From: an uncultured Flavobacteriaceae bacterium | GTDB lineage: Bacteria > Bacteroidota > Bacteroidia > Flavobacteriales > Flavobacteriaceae | DNA: 64,000 nt | Direction: 5' to 3' | Assembly (NCBI GenBank): GCA_943789305.1 | Contig: CALSTP010000001.1 | Coordinates: 1,496,178-1,560,177, forward strand | In this document: piece after piece, positions 18,848-29,407 of the stretch | Layout: every line of letters starts with the position of its first letter | How positions within the stretch are numbered: the first letter of the stretch is position 1 | Made by a program: the position numbers and the translations under genes | Notes under the pieces: model-generated | Told to the model about the DNA's origin: nothing | Databases searched by the model: none | What the model saw: the letters and a program-made list of their open reading frames with translations, nothing else

Positions 18848-19462
18848 ATGCACATAGCAATTGCCGGTAATATAGGAGCTGGAAAAACAAGTTTAACTGA
18901 CTCTCTTTCTAAACATTACAAATGGCAAGGTCATTTTGAAGAGGTGGTTGAAAATCCTTATTTAGACGACTTTTATCATCAAATGGAACGTTGGTCATTT
19001 AACCTTCAAGTCTACTTTTTGAACAGCCGTTTTGGTCAACTTATTGAAATTCAAAAAAATAACAAGAATGTAATTCAAGATCGAAGCATCTATGAAGATG
19101 CTCACATTTTTGCTCCTAACCTTCATGCTATGGGTTTACTTTCGCAAAGAGATTATCAAAATTATAAATCCTTGTTTGAATTGATGGAAAACATGGTTAC
19201 GGGTCCCGATTTAATGATTTATCTCCGTTCCAGTATCCCTAACTTAGTTGGCAATATCCATAAGAGAGGTAGAGAATTTGAAAACTCTATCAGCATTGAT
19301 TATTTAAGTCGTTTAAATGAACGATATGAAGCTTGGATTCATAATTACGACAAAGGAAAATTATTAATTATTGATGTGGACGAATTAAATTTTGTTGATA
19401 ATCCAGAAGATATGGGGTCAATTATCGAAAGGATTGATTCTGAAATAAATGGATTATTCTAA
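18848..19462 (+). CDS. Deoxynucleoside kinase
   Basis: This 204-residue kinase phosphorylates deoxynucleosides for salvage. It has a P-loop GNIGAGKTS (7-15), substrate-side EVVENPYLDDFY, the DRS motif in VIQDRSIYED and a lid arginine stretch HKRGREFENSI. The family is dCK/dGK-like; specificity cannot be read with confidence. It is divergent from metK and converges on hppA with a 4-nt gap. Confidence 0.87.
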   Translation: MHIAIAGNIGAGKTSLTDSLSKHYKWQGHFEEVVENPYLDDFYHQMERWSFNLQVYFLNSRFGQLIEIQKNNKNVIQDRSIYEDAHIFAPNLHAMGLLSQRDYQNYKSLFELMENMVTGPDLMIYLRSSIPNLVGNIHKRGREFENSISIDYLSRLNERYEAWIHNYDKGKLLIIDVDELNFVDNPEDMGSIIERIDSEINGLF

Positions 19463-19466
19463 AAAA

Positions 19467-21827
19467 TTAATTTTCAACATTTAATTCAATTTCTTTCAAT
19501 TGGGCAACTGAAGCTTTAACCTCAGCTTCAGTCCCTTTTAATGTTTTAGTTTCTGTTTTAACCACTCCATTTTCTGAAGTGGTTGTAGTGATTTCTGCCT
19601 CCATATATTCAGCATCAGTTGAATTTACTTCAACTTTGATTTCTTTACGAATTTCATGAGCTACAGCGGTTTCAATATCATGTGATCCTATGATTGGAGC
19701 AATTACTAGACTAACTAAACAAGTAAGCTTAATTAATATATTCATTGAGGGTCCAGAAGTATCTTTGAATGGATCTCCAACTGTATCTCCAGTAACCGCA
19801 GCTTTGTGTGCGTCAGAACCTTTATAAGTCATTTCACCTTTGATTTCGACTCCGGCTTCAAAAGATTTTTTTGCATTATCCCATGCACCTCCTGCATTGT
19901 TTTGAAAAATTGCCCACATAACTCCACTAACACATACTCCAGCCATATAGCCTCCTAAGGGTTCAGCACCAAATAATAATCCAATAACAATTGGTGTTAT
20001 GATGGTTAATAAACCAGGTAAAATCATTTCTCTCAATGCTGCTTTTGTTGAAATGTCAACACATTTAGCATATTCGGGAGTACCCGTACCTTCCATAATT
20101 CCTGGAATTTCTCGGAATTGTCTTCGAACTTCTTCAACCATTTCCATGGCAGCTTTTCCAACAGATTCCATTGCAAATGCAGAAAAAACAACTGGTATCA
20201 TTCCACCAACAAACAACATTGCTAAAACATCTGCTTTAAAAATATTAATTCCATCGATTCCAGTGAAAGTAACGTATGCTGCAAACAAAGCCAAAGCTGT
20301 AAGAGCAGCTGATGCAATTGCAAATCCTTTTCCTACTGCAGCGGTTGTATTACCAACTGAATCTAAAATATCGGTTCGTTCCCTAACTTCAGGATCCAAC
20401 TCACTCATCTCGGCAACACCTCCTGCATTATCTGCAATAGGTCCGAAAGCATCAATTGCTAATTGCATAGCAGTTGTAGCCATCATTGCAGATGCAGCTA
20501 GTGCAACTCCATAAAATCCGGCTAATGTATAGGATCCATATATTGCTGCAGCAAATAAAATAACCGACAAGAAGGTAGATTTCATTCCTACTGCAAGACC
20601 AGCGATAATATTAGTAGCAGCACCAGTAGAGCTATTTTCAACAATATCCAATACTGGTTTTTTACCTAAACTCGTATAGTAAGCTGTAACTACAGATATT
20701 AAAGCTCCAACAGCAAGACCAATACAGGCTGCCCAAAACACACTTAAGGAAGAAATTGACTTATAGCCTTCACCAAAAAATTTCATGTTTAGTGTTTGAG
20801 GTAACATCCAATCGATAAGAAAATAACTCGCAATAAGTGTTATGATAATAGCTGCCCAGTTACCCATATCTAATGCCGCCTGAACTTTAGATTCTTTTGC
20901 ATCATTAGATGATATTTTTACAAAAAATGTTCCAATAATAGAAGCTAAAATACCAACCCCTGCGATCACTATAGGAAGTAATATAGGTCCCATATTGTTA
21001 AAGTCATCTGTAAACTGAACGTTTAAAGACATGTCTTGAACTAGATAATTTCCTAGAACCATTGCAGCAAGAACGGTGGCTACATAAGAGCCAAATAAAT
21101 CTGCACCCATTCCGGCAACATCCCCAACATTGTCTCCAACATTATCAGCAATTGTTGCTGGGTTACGGGGATCATCTTCCGGAATTCCAGCCTCTACTTT
21201 ACCTACTAAGTCTGCTCCTACGTCTGCTGCTTTAGTATAAATTCCTCCTCCTACACGAGCAAACAAAGCTATTGATTCTGCTCCTAAAGAAAATCCAGCA
21301 AGAGTTTCTAGAACAATTGTCATGTTTTTGTAGAATGAACCTCCTTGACCTATAAACTGTCCAACCAAGAACATAAATAATAATGTCAACCCAAAGACTG
21401 CAAGACCTGCAACTCCAAGACCCATAACCGTTCCACCTCCAAAAGAAACTTGAAGAGCTTTAGGTAAACTTGTTTTAGCAGCTTCGGCAGTTCGTGTATT
21501 TGCATCTGTTGCAATACGCATTCCAATATTCCCTGCTAATGCAGAAAAAAAAGCTCCAAAAACAAAAGCGGGAACAATCATCCAGCTTGTAGTATCAACA
21601 GCAATTGATATTCCAAAAAGAGCTACAGAGGCCACAATAACAAATATTAATAATAAGCGATATTCTGCATTGAGAAAAGCAAGTGCTCCTTCTTTGATGG
21701 CTTTAGAAATTTCCTGCATTCTTTCACTCCCTGATGCTTGCTTTTTTACCCAGCTTGCACGAATAAACATATACATTAAACCTATTACTGATAAAATAAG
21801 TGGTATGTAAATAACATTTTGTTCCAT
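19467..21827 (-). CDS. hppA: Membrane ion-pumping pyrophosphatase, K+-dependent type
   Basis: This 786-residue multi-pass protein couples PPi hydrolysis to H+ or Na+ export. Catalytic motifs include [19 protein letters not shown] and [15 protein letters not shown]. The site that sets potassium need reads [10 protein letters not shown]; alanine there (rather than GNTTKA) marks the K+-dependent group, which includes Na+ pumps. After the last membrane segment there is an unusual acidic, Thr/Glu-rich tail of about 65 residues. It follows pdhB by 48 nt. Confidence 0.93.
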   Translation of the reverse strand: MEQNVIYIPLILSVIGLMYMFIRASWVKKQASGSERMQEISKAIKEGALAFLNAEYRLLLIFVIVASVALFGISIAVDTTSWMIVPAFVFGAFFSALAGNIGMRIATDANTRTAEAAKTSLPKALQVSFGGGTVMGLGVAGLAVFGLTLLFMFLVGQFIGQGGSFYKNMTIVLETLAGFSLGAESIALFARVGGGIYTKAADVGADLVGKVEAGIPEDDPRNPATIADNVGDNVGDVAGMGADLFGSYVATVLAAMVLGNYLVQDMSLNVQFTDDFNNMGPILLPIVIAGVGILASIIGTFFVKISSNDAKESKVQAALDMGNWAAIIITLIASYFLIDWMLPQTLNMKFFGEGYKSISSLSVFWAACIGLAVGALISVVTAYYTSLGKKPVLDIVENSSTGAATNIIAGLAVGMKSTFLSVILFAAAIYGSYTLAGFYGVALAASAMMATTAMQLAIDAFGPIADNAGGVAEMSELDPEVRERTDILDSVGNTTAAVGKGFAIASAALTALALFAAYVTFTGIDGINIFKADVLAMLFVGGMIPVVFSAFAMESVGKAAMEMVEEVRRQFREIPGIMEGTGTPEYAKCVDISTKAALREMILPGLLTIITPIVIGLLFGAEPLGGYMAGVCVSGVMWAIFQNNAGGAWDNAKKSFEAGVEIKGEMTYKGSDAHKAAVTGDTVGDPFKDTSGPSMNILIKLTCLVSLVIAPIIGSHDIETAVAHEIRKEIKVEVNSTDAEYMEAEITTTTSENGVVKTETKTLKGTEAEVKASVAQLKEIELNVEN

Positions 21828-21875
21828 AGTACTAATTAAATTGATTGTAATTCGATCAATTGAATGATCTTTTTT

Positions 21876-22859
21876 TTATTGTTTGAAATACACTACTTTT
21901 TTTACTGATGCAACCACATCATCGCTGTTCGGAAGCCATTCTTTAAGAAGAACTGGAGAAAAAGGTGCGGGTGTGTCAGCAGTATTTATTTTTTGAATTG
22001 GGGCATCTAAATAATCGAAAATTTCACTTTGAACTTGATAGGTTATTTCTGTAGCAACATTTCCAAAAGGCCATGCTTCCTCTAAAACAATCAAACGATT
22101 GGTTTTTTTTACTGAAGTGAAAATTGATTCTAAATCCAAAGGTCTTATTGTTCTTAAGTCTATAATTTCACATGAAATTCCTTCTTTTGCAAGAACGTCA
22201 GCGGCTTTGTATGCCTCTTTAATTATTTTTCCAAAAGAAACAATGGTAACATCATTTCCCTCTCTTTTGATATCCGCTACACCTATTGGAAGAAGATACT
22301 CATCTTCTGGAACCTCAGCTTTATCTCCATACATTTGTTCAGACTCCATAAAGATCACTGGATCATCATCGCGAATTGCTGCCTTCAGAAGGCCTTTCGC
22401 GTCATATGGATTTGAAGGGACAATAACTTTAAGACCTGGACAGTTTGCATACCAACTCTCAAAAGCTTGAGAATGAGTAGCTGCAAGTTGACCTGCTGAC
22501 GCTGTAGGTCCCCTAAAAACAATTGGGCATGGAAATTGTCCACCAGACATCTGACGAATTTTAGCAGCATTATTGATGATTTGGTCTATTCCTACCAAAG
22601 CAAAGTTAAAGGTCATGAATTCGATAATAGGTCTATTCCCTGTCATCGTGGAACCGACACCAATACCGGAAAATCCTAGCTCAGAGATAGGTGTATCAAT
22701 CACACGCTTTTCTCCAAATTCATCCAACATTCCTTTAGAAGCTTTATAAGCACCATTGTACTCTGCAACTTCTTCACCCATAAGATATACGGATTCATCT
22801 CGTCGCATTTCTTCACTCATTGCCTCACAAATGGCTTGTCTAAATTGTAACACTTTCAT
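21876..22859 (-). CDS. pdhB: Pyruvate dehydrogenase E1 component, beta subunit
   Basis: This 327-residue thiamine-diphosphate enzyme subunit has the transketolase-like pyrimidine domain (MGEEVAEYNGAYKASKGM, with the ThDP-activating Glu) and the C-terminal transketolase domain (VVSFGKIIKEA, EEAWPFGN). It acts with the alpha subunit, E2 and E3 to make acetyl-CoA. The alpha-subunit and E2 genes are not adjacent, as often in flavobacteria. A branched-chain E1 beta is less likely from overall similarity. A -7-like TAAATTTG lies at 22895-22902. Confidence 0.85.
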   Translation of the reverse strand: MKVLQFRQAICEAMSEEMRRDESVYLMGEEVAEYNGAYKASKGMLDEFGEKRVIDTPISELGFSGIGVGSTMTGNRPIIEFMTFNFALVGIDQIINNAAKIRQMSGGQFPCPIVFRGPTASAGQLAATHSQAFESWYANCPGLKVIVPSNPYDAKGLLKAAIRDDDPVIFMESEQMYGDKAEVPEDEYLLPIGVADIKREGNDVTIVSFGKIIKEAYKAADVLAKEGISCEIIDLRTIRPLDLESIFTSVKKTNRLIVLEEAWPFGNVATEITYQVQSEIFDYLDAPIQKINTADTPAPFSPVLLKEWLPNSDDVVASVKKVVYFKQ

Positions 22860-23023
22860 ACTAGTCTTTTAATTCAAGATTTGTTATCGGTGGGCAAATT
22901 TAAGTTATTTCAAGATATTTAATAACCTATTTAATAAAGAAGTTCACTTTAGTTGCAAAAATCCACTAAAATTAAAAGCATTTTTTTAAAAAAAAACTAA
23001 TTTTACATAGTAGAATTGATTTT

Positions 23024-23635
23024 ATGGATTTAATTAAACTTAAGATTATAGGAGTTTCTTTCACTCAAGCTCAAACTGGAGCATATGCCCTTATTTTGTG
23101 TGAAGAAGAGGGAAACCGAAGACTTCCTGTTGTTATAGGTGGATTTGAAGCTGAGGCTATTACAATTGGCTTAGAAGGTGATATCATTCCAACTCGTCCA
23201 TCTACGCATGATTTATTCATTAACTTTTTAGATCGATTTAAGATAACAATCAAACAGGTAATCATTCATAAATTAGTTGACGGTGTATTTTTTTCCAGTT
23301 TAATTTGTGAACGCAATGAAATTGAAGAAATTATAGATGCAAGAACCTCAGATGCGATTGCTCTAGCTATTCGCTTTAATGCTCCGGTTTACACCTATGA
23401 AAACATCATGAAAAAAGCCAGTTATTCTGATGAACCGAATGCAAAAGAACCTCAACCTGAGGATAAAAATTGGATTAAAAACTTTATTGAAGAACAAAAA
23501 TCAAAAGAAGATTCTCAAAAAGATCTAAGAATGACTTCTACTAAAGAACTCAATACAATGCTTAATAAATTTGTGAAAGCAGAAAGCTATGAAGCAGCTG
23601 CAAGGATAAGAGACGAGCTCACAAGAAGAAAATAA
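23024..23635 (+). CDS. Bifunctional nuclease (BFN/DUF151) family with UVR-like tail
   Basis: The first 130 or so residues of this 203-residue protein match the BFN/DUF151 domain (GAYALILCEEEGNRRLPVVIGGFEA, ARTSDAIALAIRF). The C-terminus has a UvrB/UvrC-like motif (ELNTMLNKFVKAESYEAAARIRDEL) that binds partner proteins. The plant homologue degrades RNA and DNA; the bacterial role is not settled. It is alone in its unit, upstream of thyA. Confidence 0.85.
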   Translation: MDLIKLKIIGVSFTQAQTGAYALILCEEEGNRRLPVVIGGFEAEAITIGLEGDIIPTRPSTHDLFINFLDRFKITIKQVIIHKLVDGVFFSSLICERNEIEEIIDARTSDAIALAIRFNAPVYTYENIMKKASYSDEPNAKEPQPEDKNWIKNFIEEQKSKEDSQKDLRMTSTKELNTMLNKFVKAESYEAAARIRDELTRRK

Positions 23636-23681
23636 TTACACAGTTGTTAACGTAAAATTTTAATAACTAATCACACCTTCG

Positions 23682-23713
23682 TTGAATTTCAAAAACATAA
23701 AAATTTACTTTTG
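23682..23713 (+). promoter_or_regulatory. Promoter of thyA
   Basis: TTG (23682-23684), a 21-nt spacer and TACTTTTG (23706-23713) fit the Bacteroidota consensus; the thyA ATG follows 17 nt later. Confidence 0.6.
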
Positions 23714-23730
23714 ATTTTAAACTTTTTTCA

Positions 23731-24555
23731 ATGCAACAATATTTAGATCTCATTCGTCAGATCCAAACAAACGGGATTCAAAAAACTGATCGAACAGGTA
23801 CGGGTACCAAAAGTGTTTTTGGTTATCAAATGCGCTTCGACCTATCTAAGGGTTTCCCGATGGTAACCACAAAAAAACTTCATTTGAAATCGATTATCCA
23901 TGAGCTTTTGTGGTTTCTTAAAGGTGATACCAACATTCAATATCTTCAAGAAAATGGAGTTCGAATTTGGAACGAATGGGCAGATGAAAAAGGAAATCTT
24001 GGACCTGTTTATGGGCATCAATGGAGGAATTGGAATGATGAAGAAATTGACCAAATAAAAGATATTGTAGAAACCCTTAAATCTTCACCAGACAGCAGAA
24101 GAATGTTGGTTTCTGCATGGAATCCAAGTGTAATGCCTGATACTTCAAAAAGTTTTGCAGAGAACGTAGCCAATAACAAAGCTGCACTACCTCCTTGTCA
24201 CGCATTTTTTCAGTTTTATGTGGCAAATGGAAAATTGTCTTGTCAATTATACCAAAGAAGTGCTGATGTTTTTTTGGGAGTTCCTTTCAATATTGCATCC
24301 TATGCCCTACTAACAATGATGATGGCACAAGTTTGCAATTTAAAAGCTGGAGACTTTGTTCACACGTTTGGGGATGCACACATTTATTCGAATCACGAAG
24401 ATCAAATAAAACTTCAGCTATCTCGTGTTCCTAAGAGTCTTCCTACAATGAAAATGAATCCCAAAATTAAAGACCTCTTCGAGTTTACGTTTGAGGATTT
24501 CGAATTGATTGACTACAACCCTCATCCTCTAATAAAGGGTACTGTTGCTATTTAA
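23731..24555 (+). CDS. thyA: Thymidylate synthase
   Basis: This 274-residue enzyme methylates dUMP to dTMP using methylene-THF. It has [16 protein letters not shown] for phosphate binding, the catalytic cysteine in [25 protein letters not shown] and GDAHIYSNH. It produces dihydrofolate, which the DHFR encoded 1.3 kb downstream recycles. Its last 8 nt overlap the convergent aminotransferase gene. Confidence 0.97.
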   Translation: MQQYLDLIRQIQTNGIQKTDRTGTGTKSVFGYQMRFDLSKGFPMVTTKKLHLKSIIHELLWFLKGDTNIQYLQENGVRIWNEWADEKGNLGPVYGHQWRNWNDEEIDQIKDIVETLKSSPDSRRMLVSAWNPSVMPDTSKSFAENVANNKAALPPCHAFFQFYVANGKLSCQLYQRSADVFLGVPFNIASYALLTMMMAQVCNLKAGDFVHTFGDAHIYSNHEDQIKLQLSRVPKSLPTMKMNPKIKDLFEFTFEDFELIDYNPHPLIKGTVAI

Positions 24556-25585
24556 TAATTTGATCTAATACATGAAAAAGCTTATCAATATCTTTTTGAG
24601 TATTGTAAAAATGAACTGAAATACGAACTCCTATTCCACGCTGAATACAACGGATGTTTTCTTTCTTTAGTTTTTCGAAAATTTTTGAATTTGCTTTGAT
24701 TGTAAATATTGAAGAATGATGTTTTCGAACTGAAACAAATTCTTCTAGTAAATCTCTTTCTTTAAGTCCAATAAACAACAAATCACTCAGTTTTTTTTTC
24801 TTTTTCAGTAGTAATTCAAAATCATTTGACAACAGTTGTTCAACAGCAAAACCCAAAGAACCAATAGCCAAAGGAGACTTATGACCAAAATCCAAAAGAT
24901 CATCAATCTCTTTCTGTGAAGTTTTCAACTGATTCATTAGGCTTTCTTTTAAACACATAAAGCCATTGCCGTGTCCAGCAAGCAACCATTTGTATCCGCT
25001 GCCAAAAATACCGTCAACAGCAGTTTTATTAAAATTAAATGGCTCTGCTCCTATCAGTTGAGTACCGTCAACCAAAACAATCAAATTTGGAAATTCTTTT
25101 TTGATGAGCTTTAAAAAATTCATGTCAAATAAAAGACCAGAATTATATTGCACAGCACTGAATAAAAAAACTTGAAACTTGCCCTCCCTCAATGTTTTTA
25201 AAACCGATAATTCTACTTCAAAGCGCAATGAAATTTCAGTATATTCAAATTGATGTTCAGCTACTATTTGCTTTATCAATGGATAGTCGTCTTCTAAAAG
25301 TAAGAATTTATAGTTTTTGGGGATTTTAAATAAAAAAGACAGTAATCCTGCTGAACAACTTGAGGTCAAAAAAGTTTCAAAAACTTTAGAATTCAAAAAA
25401 GCTGCCATTTGCTTCCGAGTATTTGTTTCCAGAATTTTGGCGTTTACACTTTTAAAATGATCTGCCTGAGTCGCAAATTCTTGATCGGTCTTTGTTCGCC
25501 ATTCTTGTAAACCAACTGAAACCAGACCAGTGTATGCTGTATTCAAATAAGTCGATCTTTCAATAAGATCGTGTTTATAATTCAT
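24548..25585 (-). CDS. Class V aminotransferase-fold PLP enzyme
   Basis: This 345-residue protein has the selenocysteine lyase/isopenicillin-epimerase-like fold: an N-terminal [24 protein letters not shown] with the PLP aspartate, and the PLP lysine in [14 protein letters not shown]. No active-site Cys typical of cysteine desulfurases is obvious, so an aminotransferase or epimerase role is likelier. The substrate is unknown. It sits between thyA and folA on the other strand. Confidence 0.75.
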   Translation of the reverse strand: MNYKHDLIERSTYLNTAYTGLVSVGLQEWRTKTDQEFATQADHFKSVNAKILETNTRKQMAAFLNSKVFETFLTSSCSAGLLSFLFKIPKNYKFLLLEDDYPLIKQIVAEHQFEYTEISLRFEVELSVLKTLREGKFQVFLFSAVQYNSGLLFDMNFLKLIKKEFPNLIVLVDGTQLIGAEPFNFNKTAVDGIFGSGYKWLLAGHGNGFMCLKESLMNQLKTSQKEIDDLLDFGHKSPLAIGSLGFAVEQLLSNDFELLLKKKKKLSDLLFIGLKERDLLEEFVSVRKHHSSIFTIKANSKIFEKLKKENIRCIQRGIGVRISVHFYNTQKDIDKLFHVLDQIIK

Positions 25586-25656
25586 AAGTGTTTTGATTGT
25601 TTTTGATCAATCAAATATAAGAAACTGAATACACTAGACACATTTATCAAGAAGAC

Positions 25657-25687
25657 TTTGTTTTTTAACATATTTTTACTGTCTTTG
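25657..25687 (+). promoter_or_regulatory. Possible promoter before folA
   Basis: TTTG (25657-25660), a 19-nt spacer and TGTCTTTG (25680-25687) differ from the consensus at one base. The predicted start is about 10 nt before an in-frame ATG at 25705 that would add 41 residues to DHFR. Confidence 0.4.
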
Positions 25688-25827
25688 TATTTGATTCTAA
25701 CCCAATGAAGATATTCAAATTTTTTGATCTGAAAAGGAGAACAAAAAGCAGCATACAAGAAGCCATAAAATCTCGAAATGAACAAGTCCTCTACGAAGAT
25801 GAATTTATATTTAAAAATAATTCAACA

Positions 25828-26325
25828 ATGCTAAAAAAGAAAATGATTACTTTGATTGCTGCTGCCGCTGAAAATGATGCCCTAGGAAAAGACAATGATT
25901 TAATATGGCATATTTCGGAAGATTTAAAACGATTTAAACGATTGACTACAGGTCATGCAATAATCATGGGTAGAAAAACATTTGAATCAATGCCCAAAGC
26001 ACTTCCTAACAGAACTAATATTGTTTTAACAAAAAATAAAAATTACAAAGCTGAAGGTGCATTTATTGTTTCAAGTGTTGAAGAAGCTCTTGATTTAGCT
26101 GGAGAAGACACACAACCCTTTATTATAGGAGGAGCGCAAATCTATTCGCTCTTTATGGAATATTGCGATCGTATTGAATTAACACGTTTACATCACAAAT
26201 TCGAAGCAGATGTTTTTTTTCCAAAAATTGATGCCTTGAAATGGAACATCAATAAAGAGGAATTTATCCCCAAAACTGAAAATCAACCTTACAACTACTC
26301 TTACATAACATACGATAAAAAATAA
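25828..26325 (+). CDS. folA: Dihydrofolate reductase
   Basis: This roughly 165-residue enzyme reduces dihydrofolate to tetrahydrofolate. Motifs are ITLIAAAAENDALGKDNDLIWH at the start, GRKTFESMP, the NADPH-binding FIIGGAQIYSLF and a C-terminal YSYITYDKK. Homologues begin near MITLIA, so ATG 25828 or 25843 fits best. The frame is open upstream to ATG 25705, adding a charged 41-residue stretch (MKIFKFFDLKRRTKSS...), and the nearest promoter points just before that ATG, so the longer form is possible. fabD starts 4 nt after the stop. Confidence 0.9.
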   Translation: MLKKKMITLIAAAAENDALGKDNDLIWHISEDLKRFKRLTTGHAIIMGRKTFESMPKALPNRTNIVLTKNKNYKAEGAFIVSSVEEALDLAGEDTQPFIIGGAQIYSLFMEYCDRIELTRLHHKFEADVFFPKIDALKWNINKEEFIPKTENQPYNYSYITYDKK

Positions 26326-26329
26326 ATTT

Positions 26330-27214
26330 ATGAATGCATTTTTATTTCCTGGTCAAGGGGCTCAATTCGCAGGGATGGGTAGAGATTTATATGAAGCTTC
26401 CACAGAAGCAAAAGCTCTCTTCAAACAAGCAAATGATGTTTTAGGTTTTGAGATTACAGAAATTATGTTTGGAGAAGATGCAGAGGCTTTAAAACAAACA
26501 CAAGTTACACAACCTGCCATTTTTCTTCATTCCGTTATTTTAAGCAAAGTTATGGGGTCTCGTTTCAAACCTGATTGCGTTGCTGGACATTCTCTAGGAG
26601 AATTTTCGGCACTTGTTGCAGCAGGAGCATTAAGTTTTGAAAGTGGATTACGACTGGTTCATGAACGAGCTTTAGCTATGCAAGAAGCCTGTGATGAAAT
26701 TCCTGGTACTATGGCAGCAGTTTTGGGATTAGATGATTACATCATAGAAAGTATTTGTAACAAAACCGAGGGTATTGTTGTCGCGGCAAACTACAATTGT
26801 CCCGGTCAGTTGGTCATCTCAGGTGAGAAGCAGTCTATTGAAATGGCTTGTGATGCTATGAAACAAGCTGGTGCTAAACGTGCTTTACCCCTTCCTGTTG
26901 GTGGAGCCTTTCATTCACCCTTAATGGAACCTGCAAAAACAAAACTTGCTTCGGCAATTGAAGCAACAGATATTCAAAATCCAATTTGTCCGGTATATCA
27001 AAATGTAGTAGCAATTGGTGTTCATGATGCAGTAACCATAAAAGAGAATTTAATTGCACAACTTACAGCCCCCGTTAGATGGACTCAGAGTGTAAAGCAA
27101 ATGTTTACTGATGGTGTAAGTTCTTTTACTGAAGTGGGTCCAGGAAAAGTGTTACAAGGTCTTGTAAAAAAGATTGATCGCTCCGCAGTAACTTCTTCAG
27201 GAAAATTTATTTAA
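26330..27214 (+). CDS. fabD: Malonyl-CoA:ACP transacylase
   Basis: This 294-residue enzyme loads malonate onto acyl carrier protein for fatty acid synthesis. It has FPGQGAQFAGMG, the nucleophile serine in GHSLGEFSAL, the catalytic His in GGAFHSPLM and TEVGPGKVLQGLVK. The length is normal. It is probably co-transcribed with folA and converges with the amidohydrolase gene, 1 nt apart. Confidence 0.95.
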   Translation: MNAFLFPGQGAQFAGMGRDLYEASTEAKALFKQANDVLGFEITEIMFGEDAEALKQTQVTQPAIFLHSVILSKVMGSRFKPDCVAGHSLGEFSALVAAGALSFESGLRLVHERALAMQEACDEIPGTMAAVLGLDDYIIESICNKTEGIVVAANYNCPGQLVISGEKQSIEMACDAMKQAGAKRALPLPVGGAFHSPLMEPAKTKLASAIEATDIQNPICPVYQNVVAIGVHDAVTIKENLIAQLTAPVRWTQSVKQMFTDGVSSFTEVGPGKVLQGLVKKIDRSAVTSSGKFI

Positions 27215-27215
27215 A

Positions 27216-28496
27216 TCATTTGTTTTTATAAACAATTCCATTTTTCATTACAAAAGTAATGTTCTCTAGAGTGCTTATATTGTTTAATGCATTTTCATCT
27301 GAAGCTACAATATCAGCATAAAATCCTGGTTTTATTTGACCTAAATTATCTGCTTGATCTAAAATTTCAGCATTGACAATAGTCGCAGATTGAAGTGCTT
27401 CATCATTGGGCATTCCTGCCTCAACCATATACCCAAACTCTTTGGCATTAATACCATGAGGAAATACTCCAGCATCTGTTCCAAAAGCAATAGGTACTCC
27501 AATTGCATAAGCTTTTTTAAATGTCCCTTGAATTTTTGGACCTACCTTCAAAGCTTTAGGAACGATAATAGATGGGTAATACCCTGGGACTTTAGCTTTT
27601 TCAGCTACCTGTTTTCCAGCTGTTATGGTTGGAACCAAATAAGCGTTTTTTTGTTTCATTAACTTCATGGTTCTTTCAGACATTAGTGTTCCATGTTCAA
27701 TAGTTTTTACACCAGAAGCAACTGCTCGATACATTCCCTCATCTCCGTGAGCATGAGCTGCTACTTTCATTCCATAGTCATTTGCTGTCATTGTGATAGC
27801 CTTAATTTCTTCTTTGGTAAATTGCGGGTTTTCTCCGCTTTTAGCAACGCTTAAAACACCTCCAGTTGCGGTTATTTTTATCCAATCTGCGCCATTTTTA
27901 TAACGCTGTCTGACAGCTTTTCGGGCATCTGCTATCGAATTTACAACACCATCTTTTGGCCCTGGATCTCCTTGAATAGATGCTTTGTTACCATTGGTAG
28001 GATCTCCGTGCCCCCCGGTTGATGCTAGAGTTTTTCCTGCAGTGAAAATTCGTGGTCCTGGGATTTTCCCTTTTTCAATGGCATTGCGAAGTGCAATATT
28101 CACTCCAGATCCACCCATATCACGAACTGAGGTAAACCCTGCCATCAGAGAACGTTTTGCATAAACCGCAGCATCATATGCAACATCTGCTTCATTTAGT
28201 CGATAACGATTTAAATACGCTTTTGGGTTAGATTCTGACTCTATATGCACATGCATATCAATAAATCCCGGATAAACTGTTTTCGATTTTAAATCAATAA
28301 CCCGAATGTCATCAGACTTAACGATTGAATACCCTTTTGTTATTGCTGTTATTACTGTTCCTTCTACAATAACGGTTTGTTCTTTTTTTATTTTTCCAGA
28401 CGCACTGTCAAAAACTTGACCACAATGCAGATGAGTTGTTTGAGCACCTAATACATAGGTAATCAAAATAGACATAATGCAAATAATTTTGTTCAT
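27216..28496 (-). CDS. Exported metal-dependent amidohydrolase
   Basis: This 426-residue protein starts with a signal peptide (MNKIICIMSILITYVLGAQ). The amidohydrolase barrel has DMHVHIE (first metal pair), a possible bridging Lys in DWIKITATGGV, AAHAHGDEG, EHGTL and FGTDAGVFPHG. The nearest families are imidazolonepropionase-like and Xaa-Pro dipeptidase-like exported enzymes, so a peptide or cyclic amide substrate is likely. ATG 28496 is chosen because it begins the signal peptide; the frame is open 18 codons further. Confidence 0.82.
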   Translation of the reverse strand: MNKIICIMSILITYVLGAQTTHLHCGQVFDSASGKIKKEQTVIVEGTVITAITKGYSIVKSDDIRVIDLKSKTVYPGFIDMHVHIESESNPKAYLNRYRLNEADVAYDAAVYAKRSLMAGFTSVRDMGGSGVNIALRNAIEKGKIPGPRIFTAGKTLASTGGHGDPTNGNKASIQGDPGPKDGVVNSIADARKAVRQRYKNGADWIKITATGGVLSVAKSGENPQFTKEEIKAITMTANDYGMKVAAHAHGDEGMYRAVASGVKTIEHGTLMSERTMKLMKQKNAYLVPTITAGKQVAEKAKVPGYYPSIIVPKALKVGPKIQGTFKKAYAIGVPIAFGTDAGVFPHGINAKEFGYMVEAGMPNDEALQSATIVNAEILDQADNLGQIKPGFYADIVASDENALNNISTLENITFVMKNGIVYKNK

Positions 28497-28569
28497 AATG
28501 CTAATGTTTTGCATGAAGATACTATTTTCGCAGAAACTTTTTAGAGACATTTAATATCAATTTTGACAT

Positions 28570-29385
28570 TTGAAAAAAATAATAATCCACTTTTTCTCCT
28601 CTATTTTTCCAAATATTTTTGTCTCTATTGCGTATAAACATCTAACCACTCCTCAAATCCATAGACTTCGTCCACACGAAGCAGCTATATTAGAGATAGC
28701 CATTCAATCGAACTTTTCTTTTGAAGGTTTCAACATAAAAACGTATCAGTGGGGTACGGGATCTAAAACTGTTTTGTTGATTCATGGCTGGGAAGGTCAA
28801 GCTGGTAATTTTGCAGATTTGATTGAGATATTAATCAATGACGGATACACAGTCTATGCTTTTGATGGTCCTTCACATGGAGCGAGTTCGATTGGGAGTA
28901 CAAGTTTATTCAAATTTAATAAACTTGTTGTAAGATTAATCAAATTATACAAAGTTAAACATTTAGTCAGCCATTCTTTTGGTGGAGTTGCTACTTCAAT
29001 TGGATTAGGGATGTTTCCAGGAATTAAAATCAAACGCTACGTTTTGTTTACTACGCCTAATCAATTTATTGATCGAATTCAATTTGTTACTGATGTGATG
29101 GGAATTTCAAACCTAGTAACCAAAAGACTTATCAAAAAAATTGAATTTGAAGAGGGAATTATTGTTGGTAATATGAATGTTGCTGACTACGTTCAAAAAG
29201 CATCAGTAGAAAAAGCTCTAATTCTTCATGATATCAATGACAAAGTGTTGCCTATTGGGCAATCTAGAGAGGTTGACGCTGTATGGGATCAAGCCCATTT
29301 GGAAGAAATAATAGGTACAGGACATTACAGAATATTGCGAACAAAAAGTGTTCTTCAAAAAGCATTAGACTTTTTGAATAATTAG
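28570..29385 (+). CDS. Alpha/beta hydrolase (TTG start)
   Basis: This 271-residue hydrolase has the oxyanion region LIHGWEGQAGNF, nucleophile elbow SHSFGG, a late Asp in DINDKVLP and the catalytic His in GTGHYRIL. An amphipathic N-terminus (KKIIIHFFSSIFPNIFV) may attach it to the membrane. The only sensible start is TTG at 28570. Substrate unknown; an esterase or lipase-like role is a guess. Confidence 0.8.
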   Translation: MKKIIIHFFSSIFPNIFVSIAYKHLTTPQIHRLRPHEAAILEIAIQSNFSFEGFNIKTYQWGTGSKTVLLIHGWEGQAGNFADLIEILINDGYTVYAFDGPSHGASSIGSTSLFKFNKLVVRLIKLYKVKHLVSHSFGGVATSIGLGMFPGIKIKRYVLFTTPNQFIDRIQFVTDVMGISNLVTKRLIKKIEFEEGIIVGNMNVADYVQKASVEKALILHDINDKVLPIGQSREVDAVWDQAHLEEIIGTGHYRILRTKSVLQKALDFLNN

Positions 29386-29407
29386 AACAAAAGAAGAAGT
29401 TCACACT

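Noticed and set aside
20000..20514. 171-codon plus-strand ORF opposite hppA.
   Set aside because: Shadow of the pyrophosphatase coding strand; low-complexity membrane codons create long antisense frames.
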